From Nitrospirota bacterium (GTDB taxonomy: Bacteria; Nitrospirota; Thermodesulfovibrionia; Thermodesulfovibrionales; JdFR-88), in assembly GCA_021812785.1 (NCBI GenBank), contig JAKAMR010000053.1, positions 1-19,501 of the forward strand: DNA of 19,501 bases, in the 5' to 3' direction. The notes beneath the pieces are model-generated. The model did not search any database and had not been told where the DNA came from. It saw only the letters and a list, made by a program, of their open reading frames with translations. Of this stretch, positions 7,988 to 14,598 are shown one piece after another (the stretch's first letter is position 1; every line of letters starts with the position of its first letter). The translations under genes were made by a program, and so were the position numbers.

Positions 7988-8787
7988 GGGCTCTTCCATT
8001 TGACAGCAAAGTTGCAGGCCATAAATGCGATCAGGACCAGACCGGATGTCACACCCGCCAGAAGGTCTTTAAGCGGGACCGGACCGGTGTAATAAAGCGG
8101 GGCACTGGCGTCTTCGTCGTATCCTCTGGCAAGCATGGCCTTGTATATCCTGACGCTCCGGTCGAAGGCCTTCAAAAGAAGGTTGCCAGCAGCCATGCCT
8201 GCGTCCCTTGCCTGCCTGTGCCATGGCTGCCCCTCACCTCCCCTGGCCCGCTGGGCCTTGCGCATGGCCGCGGCGGTCTCTTCCATCAAAAACATATACC
8301 GGTGCACCATTTCCGCCAGGTCCAGCATCAGGCCGGGGGCCTTAAGGATGCGCAGAGTGGCAAGTATCTCGTTCATGGGGGTTGAAAAGGACAGAAGCAT
8401 GGCAAGAGATACCGCCGCAAGGATCCGGAGCATTATAAGGAAGCCCGTCTTTACCCCTTTCCGGTACACATGAAGCGAAATGTGCCCGAAGCTGATGCCG
8501 GCGATGGCTGTGTGGCCGCAGGTAAACACAAGGCTAAGCATGACAAGCCAGGCCACGCCAAAAGGAATGGACAGGCGCAGCAATACCCTTCCGGCAGGCA
8601 GGCGGAGAGTGAAAATAAGGGCCCATGCAATAAGCAGCATGCCAGCCGCAAGCGGCCATCTGTCAAGGACGCTGACAATGACGACAGCGGCCAGAAGGAC
8701 AACCGTCTTGATGCGCCCGTCCAGGCGGTGCAGATAACTGCCTCCAGGCGCCAGCCGGCTGTATGCGGAGAGTTTTACTGCTTTCAT
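7978..8787 (-). CDS. cbiQ: Cobalt ECF transporter transmembrane (T) component
   Basis: The protein has 269 aa. It is the membrane component that couples CbiO to the substrate-binding CbiM. It has several strongly hydrophobic segments (about 28-60, 72-97, 115-133 and a C-terminal one near 240-260). The cytoplasmic coupling region carries the two Ala-Arg-Gly motifs known from ECF T components: RARGG near 180-184 and MLARGY near 218-223. A G-rich SD precedes the ATG. The gene sits 21 nt after the cbiN-like gene and overlaps cbiO. Confidence 0.94.
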   Translation of the reverse strand: MKAVKLSAYSRLAPGGSYLHRLDGRIKTVVLLAAVVIVSVLDRWPLAAGMLLIAWALIFTLRLPAGRVLLRLSIPFGVAWLVMLSLVFTCGHTAIAGISFGHISLHVYRKGVKTGFLIMLRILAAVSLAMLLSFSTPMNEILATLRILKAPGLMLDLAEMVHRYMFLMEETAAAMRKAQRARGGEGQPWHRQARDAGMAAGNLLLKAFDRSVRIYKAMLARGYDEDASAPLYYTGPVPLKDLLAGVTSGLVLIAFMACNFAVKWKSPWI

Positions 8788-8808
8788 TAAACCCCCGTGC
8801 TTTCCGTC

Positions 8809-9132
8809 TTACTTTTTGTCCTTCCCGAAAAGTTTCTTCCAGTTATGTCCCACGATCATGCCCGCAAAAAAATTGGCCACGGAAAATGCGCCCACCTGGG
8901 CGTCCCCCGGCAGGTTAACGAAAGGATGCGCCCTGGCGCTGGCCAGCCGGGAGGCCATGGCGTTTACCGTATCGTCGGTGCCTCCGCCCTGCATATTGTG
9001 CATGTCCATGTATTTGGAGACGGCAAAGATCGCAAACAGCATGGAGAGCATGATAACGAGCATCCAGCGGGTAAAGGTGTCAAACCACCGGGTGTCTTCC
9101 GCTTCGCCATGTTCTTTTTTTTCCTCTTCCAT
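8809..9132 (-). CDS. Divergent CbiN-like small membrane protein of the cobalt transporter
   Basis: The protein has 107 aa. It has a charged N-terminal tail, a membrane segment at about residues 23-44, a polar loop of about 45 residues, and a second hydrophobic segment (about 79-94) followed by a basic end. This two-helix topology, the GG-x-D-like loop and the position between cbiM and cbiQ match CbiN, the auxiliary subunit that activates CbiM in CbiMNQO. Sequence similarity to enterobacterial CbiN (from memory) is weak, so no symbol is given. The ATG at 9132 overlaps the cbiM stop by 1 nt (TGATG) with GGAGGG about 10 nt before it; a GTG one codon earlier is less likely. Function is inferred from position and topology. 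Confidence 0.75.
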   Translation of the reverse strand: MEEEKKEHGEAEDTRWFDTFTRWMLVIMLSMLFAIFAVSKYMDMHNMQGGGTDDTVNAMASRLASARAHPFVNLPGDAQVGAFSVANFFAGMIVGHNWKKLFGKDKK

Positions 9133-9836
9133 CACTCAAGGCCCTCCGCTTCCGCCTTGCCTGTTATTGCTGGCCGGTTGCCTGTTCCTTTTACGCCAGG
9201 CAGCAGGTCGGGCCGCCGGTTATACATTACTTGCAACACGGCCGCCGTGAAAACGGCCTCGGCAACGGCAAGCGGCAGCTGTGTAGGGCCGTAGCCTGCA
9301 AAGAAGATAAGCCATTGCCTCGTCAGCGGGACATTTCCATGAAGGCTTAAGGCAAGCTCAAAGGAGGAGGTCATGTACGTCACAATGTCTCCCACAAAGC
9401 CCGCCACGCCGCCTGCAACCCACAGCGGGGCTTTGAACCTTCGCAAAAGCCGCCAGCAAAGATAGCCGGAGATGCCCCCGTCTATGCCCATGGAAAAGTC
9501 ATTGGCCCCAATCGTGGTGATCCCTCCGTGCCCAAGAAAAATGGCCTGGAAAAAAAGCACTATCGAAGAGACCACAGCCGTTGCGAACGGGCCCACTATG
9601 ATGGCGGCAAGCGACGTTCCGCAGGGGTGCGAGCAGGAGCCGGTGACCGGCACCGGCAGGTGCATGGCGGATATCACGAACACCGCCACGCCCACCATGG
9701 ATAAAAAGGGCTTGTAAGAAAGGTTTTCCCTGGTCCGCCTCCTGATCTCCCTGAGGCCCGGATAGACGAAAAGGGCCGTGGCGCCATACCACATGGCGCA
9801 GGCCTGTGCCGGCAGTATGCCGTCTTCAATATGCAT
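9132..9836 (-). CDS. cbiM: Cobalt ECF transporter substrate-specific component
   Basis: The protein has 234 aa with about six or seven hydrophobic segments. It starts MHIEDGILP; in this family the N-terminal Met-His amine and imidazole bind the metal, so the start is fixed by function as well as sequence. It also carries VTGSCSHPCGTSL (His70) and the GHGGITTIGANDFSMG stretch, matching the cobalt-type CbiM of enterobacteria and methanogens. It binds Co2+ outside and passes it through with CbiN/Q/O. An SD-like GGGAGGA lies about 15 nt upstream. A small inverted repeat (9871-9888) sits between cbiXC and cbiM. The C-terminal roughly 25 residues after the last helix are low-conservation. Confidence 0.96.
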   Translation of the reverse strand: MHIEDGILPAQACAMWYGATALFVYPGLREIRRRTRENLSYKPFLSMVGVAVFVISAMHLPVPVTGSCSHPCGTSLAAIIVGPFATAVVSSIVLFFQAIFLGHGGITTIGANDFSMGIDGGISGYLCWRLLRRFKAPLWVAGGVAGFVGDIVTYMTSSFELALSLHGNVPLTRQWLIFFAGYGPTQLPLAVAEAVFTAAVLQVMYNRRPDLLPGVKGTGNRPAITGKAEAEGLE

Positions 9837-9887
9837 TGGACTTTTTCCGTTCCTCCCCGGGCATAAGCAGAAAATGCGGCCTCATTT

Positions 9888-10889
9888 TTACTTTTTACCT
9901 GCCATAAGCAAAAGCGCGTTCACGATGGCCGCGGCCACCGTGCTTCCGCCCTTCCTGCCCGCGTTCGTGATGAAAGGGAACTTTTCCTCCTGGGCGGCCA
10001 GAAACGCCTTCGCCTCCACCGCGCGGACAAACCCGACGGGCACCCCTATGACGAGCATTGGTTTCAATGCCCCCTCGTTTATAAGCCTGATGCAGGCAAA
10101 AAGGGCGGTGGGCGCGTTGCCGACAACGTAAATGCCCGCGTTTTTTGCCTGTGCCGCCAGGCCGCAAAATCCCCTCTCCGCCCTTGTCCTTGCGGGGTCA
10201 TCGCCCTCCACATCGCCTATGCCGCACAGGACCTGTCCGCCAAAGGAGGCAAGCGCTTTTTTGTTGATGCCGGCCCTTACCATCTCGACATCGGTGATTA
10301 TGTCCATACCGCCTCTTATGGCCTCGATTCCCGCCTTTATGGCCTCCGGATGGAAAACAAGGGTGCTCATGAACTCAAAATCCCCGGTCGCGTGCACTAC
10401 CCTTTGCAAAACAGGTCCGGCCTCGCCGGGCAAAGCACCCCCCTCCTCCGGAAAGCCCGCCTCCCTTGCTATTGTCTCAAAGCTCCTTTTCTCTATCTCC
10501 CGGGGCCTTACCTCTCCTTTAGCGGCCTCTATCCGCTCCTTGGCCACCCGCACTATCTCATGCGCCACGCCAAGGGGCTCCGTGTAGATGAAATCAATTC
10601 CCGGATAGAGGGCGCGGGCTTCCTCCATCATGCCAGGGATGTCCTTCGTTACATGCGCCCCGGCATTCAGAAAATATGGGTGGACGATTATGCGCCCTGG
10701 GCTGCCCGCCGCGGCCTCGCTTATGGCCGCCATCAGGTCCGGCTGCGCAAACTGCAGGTAACACACCTTTACGCAATTACTTTCCGCGCAGCCAGGGTGT
10801 ATCATGCCATGCAGCATCCTGCCCACAACGTCCATCTGGTTTGCATCTTTCTTGGGGCTGCCGTGGCCTACAAGAATAATGACTTCCAT
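9888..10889 (-). CDS. cbiXC: Fused sirohydrochlorin cobaltochelatase (CbiX-S) and cobalt-precorrin-8X methylmutase (CbiC)
   Basis: The protein has 333 aa. Residues 1 to about 122 form a small single-domain CbiX chelatase with catalytic-type His9 in LVGHGSP and His79 in the HPYFLNAGAHVTKDIP stretch; it inserts Co2+ into sirohydrochlorin. Residues from about 128 are CbiC: VVHATGDFEF with His166 (the methyl-migration His), ITDVEMVRAGI, VVGNAPTAL and GVPVGFV. CbiC moves the methyl from C11 to C12 to give cobyrinate. The fusion joins the first cobalt step and the last ring step, which are not consecutive. The CbiX part has an unusual His31/Cys34/Cys39/Cys43 group. The gene ends 51 nt before cbiM and starts 9 nt after cbiA. 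Confidence 0.95.
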   Translation of the reverse strand: MEVIILVGHGSPKKDANQMDVVGRMLHGMIHPGCAESNCVKVCYLQFAQPDLMAAISEAAAGSPGRIIVHPYFLNAGAHVTKDIPGMMEEARALYPGIDFIYTEPLGVAHEIVRVAKERIEAAKGEVRPREIEKRSFETIAREAGFPEEGGALPGEAGPVLQRVVHATGDFEFMSTLVFHPEAIKAGIEAIRGGMDIITDVEMVRAGINKKALASFGGQVLCGIGDVEGDDPARTRAERGFCGLAAQAKNAGIYVVGNAPTALFACIRLINEGALKPMLVIGVPVGFVRAVEAKAFLAAQEEKFPFITNAGRKGGSTVAAAIVNALLLMAGKK

Positions 10890-10898
10890 GGAATAAAC

Positions 10899-12302
10899 CT
10901 ACCCCTTTCCGCCCTTTTTCTTTTTGCTGATCCTTATGGACCGGACCATGTTTTCCGCCGCCTCCGGGTTGGAACCGAAATGAAAATGCGTATAGCCCGC
11001 AAGCGTGGACTTGTACGCGGCAGACGATATTTTGATTTTCATTTCATCTTTATTTTCCTTTTTCCCCTCACCCATCACCGCCTCACCCATTACATTGAAA
11101 CGCAACCCCGGCTTCCCGGGATCTCTTACATCCAGGACCTGGCTGTAATGGAACTCATGCCCGCGGAGCCTCTCGTTTTTTGCCCCGAGCATGCAGTCCT
11201 CCGAAAGGACCGCCTCCCTGTACCCAAGGGAAGGCCTGCCCTTTACGATACCTGTGGTCACAGGAAGCACCCCGCAAAGCGGGAAAAAGTCCCCGTCCTG
11301 CCGGATGCCCTCGCCAAGGTACATGAAGCCTCCGCACTCGGCAAACACCGGCCCTCCCGCCTCTGCCCAATCCCTTATTGCGGAGGTCATCGGTTTGTTT
11401 CCGGAAAGCTCCCCGGCATAGAGTTCCGGGTATCCGCCACCAAGATAGACCGCATCGGCGCCTTCGGGAAGGCCTCCATCTGAAATGGGGCTAAACGGGA
11501 TGAGCTGCGCCCCCGCATCCCTTAGCATGTCCAGGTTGTCCTCATAATAAAAACAGAAGGCCCTGTCTCTTGCCACCGCTATATTTACGGACTGCCCGGG
11601 GGATTCCGTCCGGGATTCATTATCCTTGGCGGAGCTGCCCATCCCATTGACATCCGGTGCGGCCAGCCCCCGCACCTTGTTAATATCAATGTGCCTTATC
11701 ACGGCATCCGCAAGCGCATGGAGCGCGCTGCCGCTCAACGGCCTTTCCTCGGCCACTGTCAGCCCAAGGTGCCTGGAGGATATCGAATAGTCCGCGTTTT
11801 TTGGCAGATACCCGAGGACCTCCACCGCCTTGCATGCGGACCTCAGCCTCTCATAGTGCGCGGGCGAGGCCACACGATTGAATATAACCCCCCGTATCCG
11901 GCCTTCGCTGTTAAACCCCCTGACAATGGCCCCGGCGCTTTCTCCCATTCCGCTTGCGTCTATCACCAAAACGACGTTTGCCCTTGCCCCGAGGGCCTGA
12001 GCCAGGGCGGCGGTGCTTCTTTCCCCGCCGTCAAAAAAGCCCATCACGCCCTCGACCACCGCCAGGTGCGCCCCCTCGCAGTGCCTCCTTGCGCATTCCC
12101 GCACGTAGTTGGCGCCGCACATCCAGATGTCCAGGTTCCTTGAAGGCCGGCCGGCCACCATTGCGTGGAGCCCTGCGTCTATGAAATCCGGGCCCGCCTT
12201 GAACGGCTGGACCTCATGCCCCATGGACCTAAGGGCCGCCAGAAGCCCAAGCGCCACGGTGCTTTTGCCACATCCGCTGTGCGTACCCGCTATGATGAGC
12301 AA
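10899..12302 (-). CDS. cbiA: Cobyrinate a,c-diamide synthase
   Basis: The protein has 467 aa. It amidates the a and c side chains of cobyrinate with glutamine and ATP. The N-terminal ATPase domain has P-loop GTHSGCGKST (6-15), FKAGPDFID and VVEGVMGFFDG. The C-terminal class-I amidotransferase domain has the nucleophile in FAECGGFMYL (Cys323) and the His in THFHFGSNP (439/441). The start is TTG at 12302, supported by a perfect AAGGAGG 7 nt upstream and by the P-loop beginning at residue 6; no better ATG exists. It is the first gene after the riboswitch and terminator. A K/E/N/D-rich insert lies at about 413-425, and the C-terminus ends in a Lys/Gly run. Confidence 0.96.
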   Translation of the reverse strand: MLIIAGTHSGCGKSTVALGLLAALRSMGHEVQPFKAGPDFIDAGLHAMVAGRPSRNLDIWMCGANYVRECARRHCEGAHLAVVEGVMGFFDGGERSTAALAQALGARANVVLVIDASGMGESAGAIVRGFNSEGRIRGVIFNRVASPAHYERLRSACKAVEVLGYLPKNADYSISSRHLGLTVAEERPLSGSALHALADAVIRHIDINKVRGLAAPDVNGMGSSAKDNESRTESPGQSVNIAVARDRAFCFYYEDNLDMLRDAGAQLIPFSPISDGGLPEGADAVYLGGGYPELYAGELSGNKPMTSAIRDWAEAGGPVFAECGGFMYLGEGIRQDGDFFPLCGVLPVTTGIVKGRPSLGYREAVLSEDCMLGAKNERLRGHEFHYSQVLDVRDPGKPGLRFNVMGEAVMGEGKKENKDEMKIKISSAAYKSTLAGYTHFHFGSNPEAAENMVRSIRISKKKKGGKG

Positions 12303-12322
12303 GTCGCGGCCTCCTTAAAAGA

Positions 12323-12373
12323 TAAAAAATAAAAAGTCCCGATGGTTTTCATTTAAAAAAACCGATCGGGACT
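12323..12373 (-). terminator. Intrinsic terminator of the riboswitch leader
   Basis: On the minus strand a perfect 9-bp stem (AGTCCCGAT with ATCGGGACT) continues through a 1-nt bulge into six more pairs (GGTTTT/AAAACC). A T-rich tract follows directly (TTTTTATTTTTT). It lies between the aptamer and the SD of cbiA, which is where a transcriptional expression platform is expected. B12 binding would favour this hairpin and stop the whole operon. Confidence 0.9.
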
Positions 12374-12421
12374 GCACCCAGTTTGCTTCATCCCCGGACG
12401 GGACTTTCCACACCCCATCCG

Positions 12422-12442
12422 CTTTTTCCGCAAAGGAAAAAG
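12422..12442 (-). other. Hairpin between aptamer and terminator
   Basis: A perfect 8-bp inverted repeat, CTTTTTCC and GGAAAAAG with a 5-nt loop, lies about 20 nt downstream of the aptamer. On the minus strand no T-tract follows it, so it is probably part of the switching platform. On the plus strand a T-run does follow it, but no plus-strand gene ends nearby. Confidence 0.5.
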
Positions 12443-12462
12443 TTTTTATTTTTTATCCCGGC

Positions 12463-12626
12463 TCACAGGCAGGTCTTCTGGCTACCCGGTTCATCCTCAC
12501 CTTCCCTTCCCATGCCCCTTAATGAGGCACAGTGGATTCTGAAGGCTCTTGTCCCCGGTTACAGCGGCGGGACCGCTCCCGATTCCCACGGGATTCCCTT
12601 TTTCTGCCCTTTTGGGCACCTGCAAA
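12463..12626 (-). promoter_or_regulatory. Cobalamin (B12) riboswitch aptamer
   Basis: Read on the minus strand, the conserved cobalamin-aptamer blocks occur in order: a GGTGCC start, AAAAAGGGAATCCCGTGGG, AATCGGGAGCGGTCCCGCC, GCTGTAA, the CCACTG and GGGAAGG blocks, ATGAACC, and the B12 box AGCCAGAAGACCTGCC (12468-12483). The outer stem GCAGGT/ACCTGC pairs 12618-12623 with 12469-12474. The P3 arm keeps its pairing with changed bases (CCCG/CGGG). It sits upstream of cbiA and controls the cobalamin operon. Confidence 0.96.
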
Positions 12627-12639
12627 CCGTACATCATGG

Positions 12640-12707
12640 CCTGCGGCCTTTTGTTTTGCGCCGCAGGGTACGCCTCGCCAGCCTTTTTAGATTCCCTTGC
12701 AGGAATC
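12640..12707 (-). other. Two leader hairpins upstream of the riboswitch
   Basis: On the minus strand the leader before the aptamer contains a perfect 8-bp hairpin (CCTGCGGC/GCCGCAGG, 12640-12667) and a 6-bp hairpin (GATTCC/GGAATC, 12690-12707). They are outside the core aptamer. They may insulate its folding or be processing sites; no function can be assigned. Confidence 0.45.
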
Positions 12708-12751
12708 CCGAATGTGCGGACCCCAAAATTCTATCAGCTCCGCTCGCTTCC

Positions 12752-12781
12752 ATTTAATCAGAAGCATTCTGAAATTGTCAA
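12752..12781 (-). promoter_or_regulatory. Candidate sigma-70-type promoter of the cobalamin operon
   Basis: On the minus strand TTGACA (12776-12781), a perfect -35 box, is followed after 18 nt by TTAAAT (12752-12757, 4 of 6 to consensus). It lies just past the stop of the small upstream gene and about 125 nt before the aptamer. It is the only good promoter seen ahead of the riboswitch. Confidence 0.6.
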
Positions 12782-12801
12782 TTTGGCTTTTCCCCGTTTT
12801 C

Positions 12802-13122
12802 TCAGTTCGCGCCGATCGTGCCGTCTTTCATCTGCTTTATACCGCGCATGCCCCCTGGCATTTTCACCGAGGCCAGATACCCGGCTCCGCCACAGACCTT
12901 TGCCTGTCTGGCGCCCATCGGAAGTATCTTTATTCCGGCCAGGGCAAAGATGCCGCCCTCGGCCACCTTTGCCTTGAAATCATTAAAGAACCTGGCTGAG
13001 GCGATGCGTGCCCTGGACTCCGCCTCCCTCACGCCATGGTCATAGCCTATGCTGAAGCCGGCAAGCATGCCTACAGCCAGAACACCAAAGAAAAGGACCA
13101 CCCGGACCAATTTCATGTTCAT
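12802..13122 (-). CDS. Small membrane-anchored or exported protein of unknown function
   Basis: The protein has 106 aa and I do not recognise it. Residues about 6-27 form one hydrophobic helix after a Lys/Arg start, which could be an uncleaved signal anchor. No clear signal-peptidase site or lipobox is seen. The rest is short, basic and probably outside the membrane, with one Cys (Cys77, in VCGGAGY) and a glycine-rich second half. A strong SD (GGGGGAG) precedes the ATG and a good promoter lies 50-85 nt upstream, so it is very likely expressed. Its stop lies 20 nt before the -35 of the cobalamin operon promoter on the same strand with no terminator between, so read-through into the riboswitch leader is possible. 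Confidence 0.7.
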   Translation of the reverse strand: MNMKLVRVVLFFGVLAVGMLAGFSIGYDHGVREAESRARIASARFFNDFKAKVAEGGIFALAGIKILPMGARQAKVCGGAGYLASVKMPGGMRGIKQMKDGTIGAN

Positions 13123-13178
13123 GTCATCTCCCCCTTTCAGCCAAAAAGCAAAAACTAAAGGCAGGTTGATACTAGCCC

Positions 13179-13207
13179 ATTATCTCAGCAGATACCCATC
13201 CTTGCAA
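13179..13207 (-). promoter_or_regulatory. Candidate promoter of the small membrane protein gene
   Basis: On the minus strand TTGCAA (13202-13207), a 17-nt spacer and GATAAT (13179-13184) make a near-consensus sigma-70 promoter. The predicted transcript start lies about 50 nt before the ATG at 13122. Confidence 0.6.
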
Positions 13208-13241
13208 TATTTTTTTGAAAGTCTAAAATTATAATTCCAAC

Positions 13242-13250
13242 TGTTATAAT
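13242..13250 (+). promoter_or_regulatory. Extended -10 promoter of the acylphosphatase gene
   Basis: TGTTATAAT is a perfect extended -10 (TGnTATAAT) ending 6 nt before the ATG at 13257. No good -35 stands at the usual distance, as is common for extended -10 promoters. The expected start of transcription coincides with the ATG. Confidence 0.55.
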
Positions 13251-13256
13251 TGCAGT

Positions 13257-13538
13257 ATGGGAAAGGCAAGGGCGCATGTGATATTCGAGGGCAGGGTGCA
13301 GGGGGTCAGCTTCCGGGCCTTCGTGCAGAGGGCCGCGGAGTCGCTGGGTGTTGGAGGATGGGTCAGGAACCTTCACGACGGCACGGTGGAGGCAATCTTC
13401 GAGGGGGACAAAAACTCGGTGGAAGAGGCCATAAAAAGGTGCCGCACGGGCCCGTCATTTGCCAACGTGACGCAGGCTGTCATAAAATGGCAGCCCTATG
13501 ATGGAGGGTCCAGCGGCGATTTCACCATAAGATACTGA
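13257..13538 (+). CDS. acyP: Acylphosphatase
   Basis: The protein has 93 aa, full length for the family. It hydrolyses acyl phosphates such as acetyl phosphate or carbamoyl phosphate in the cytoplasm. The two signature regions are present: GRVQGVSFRAF with the phosphate-binding Arg20, and GGWVRNLHDGTVEAIFEG with the catalytic Asn38. It diverges from the small membrane protein gene. There is no Shine-Dalgarno before the ATG. bioB follows 77 nt downstream on the same strand; a functional link is not evident. Confidence 0.95.
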   Translation: MGKARAHVIFEGRVQGVSFRAFVQRAAESLGVGGWVRNLHDGTVEAIFEGDKNSVEEAIKRCRTGPSFANVTQAVIKWQPYDGGSSGDFTIRY

Positions 13539-13580
13539 CCGGTTTTTTTAGCTTTACGTAAACCCTCCGATTTAAAGAGG

Positions 13581-13609
13581 TTGACAAGCCCTCCGGCATC
13601 AACCAGAAT
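13581..13609 (+). promoter_or_regulatory. Candidate promoter directly before bioB
   Basis: TTGACA (13581-13586), a 17-nt spacer and CAGAAT (13604-13609, 4 of 6 to consensus) form a plausible promoter. The -10 box ends 6 nt before the bioB ATG, the same distance as at acyP, so the transcript would begin at or very near the start codon. No SD is visible in this interval. Confidence 0.5.
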
Positions 13610-13615
13610 ATCCCG

Positions 13616-14578
13616 ATGATAAAAAAACTGACCGGAAAGATACTTGGCGGGGGCGAGCTGTCCAGGGAGGAAGCCCTTTTCCTTGCGGCTGTGGACGGCA
13701 GGGAAATACAGGGGCTCTTTGAGGGGGCAAACCGCATCAGGGAGGCTTTCAGGGGAAACCGTGTGGACCTCTGCTCCATAGTGAACGCAAAGTCCGGGGC
13801 CTGCCCTGAAAACTGCGCCTACTGCGCGCAGTCCGCATCGGCAAGGACGGGCATCAAGACATATCCCCTTTTGGGGCTCTCCGAGGTCCTTAAGGCGGCG
13901 GAGGAGGCGAAGGCGGCCGGGGCAAAGAGGTTTTGCATCGTCACAAGCGGCAGGAAGCCCGGGGCCGGAGAACTAAAGGCCATTGCCCGCCTGGTTGAGG
14001 GCGTGCGGAAAACGGGGCTTCTTCCGTGCGCGACGCTTGGGCTATTGTCCGGGGAGGAGCTCAGGTCCTTAAAAGACGCCGGGCTGGTCCGTTATCACCA
14101 CAACCTTGAGACCTCCAGGAGGTTTTTCCCGGAGATATGCCAGACCCATACGTTCGAGGAGAAGCTGGCTACAGTAGAGGCCGCAAAGGATGCGGGACTT
14201 CAGCTTTGTTGCGGCGGGCTGTTTGGCATCGGAGAGGGATGGGAAGACAGAGTGGACATGGCCCTTCAGACAAGGCGGTCCGGCGCTGACTCCGTTCCCA
14301 TAAATTTCCTTATCCCGGTGGCCGGCACGGCGCTTGGGGCAAGAGAAGTCCTTCCCGCCCTTGAGGCGCTGAAGATCATCTCCCTCTACAGGTTTTTGCT
14401 GCCCGGAAAAGAGGTGCGCGTCTGCGGCGGCAGAGGGCAGTGCCTTGGCGTGCAGGGCAACATGGTGTTCAAGGCCGGGGCGGACGGGCTTTTGATAGGC
14501 AATTACCTTACAAAGAAGGGCTGCTCGCCGGAAGATGACCTGCGTATGATAAGGGAACAGGGGCTCACCGCCGCCTGA
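13616..14578 (+). CDS. bioB: Biotin synthase
   Basis: The protein has 320 aa. This radical-SAM enzyme inserts sulfur into dethiobiotin. The [4Fe-4S] motif is Cys63-x3-Cys67-x2-Cys70 in KSGACPENCAYCAQS. The auxiliary [2Fe-2S] ligands expected from E. coli BioB are all there: Cys107 (FCIVTSGR), Cys138 (LPCATLG), Cys198 (LCCGGLFGIGE) and an Arg in VRVCGGRGQ. The substrate-region motif HHNLETS is also present. Extra cysteines occur near 270-276. The start is the only ATG before the conserved region and lacks an SD. bioW follows after 20 nt; bioF, bioA and bioD are not in the window. Confidence 0.97.
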   Translation: MIKKLTGKILGGGELSREEALFLAAVDGREIQGLFEGANRIREAFRGNRVDLCSIVNAKSGACPENCAYCAQSASARTGIKTYPLLGLSEVLKAAEEAKAAGAKRFCIVTSGRKPGAGELKAIARLVEGVRKTGLLPCATLGLLSGEELRSLKDAGLVRYHHNLETSRRFFPEICQTHTFEEKLATVEAAKDAGLQLCCGGLFGIGEGWEDRVDMALQTRRSGADSVPINFLIPVAGTALGAREVLPALEALKIISLYRFLLPGKEVRVCGGRGQCLGVQGNMVFKAGADGLLIGNYLTKKGCSPEDDLRMIREQGLTAA

Positions 14579-14598
14579 AAAAAATCTTTTTCAAAAAA

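Noticed and set aside
10350..11483. A 377-codon open frame on the plus strand
   Set aside because: It mirrors cbiXC and cbiA, both of which have full family motifs.
12422..12459. Plus-strand hairpin followed by a T-run, resembling a terminator
   Set aside because: No plus-strand gene ends upstream of it. The signal is better explained as part of the minus-strand riboswitch platform.
14577..14592. GAAAAA/TTTTTC hairpin between bioB and bioW as a terminator
   Set aside because: The stem is almost all A:T and is followed by A's, not T's; it would not stop transcription.
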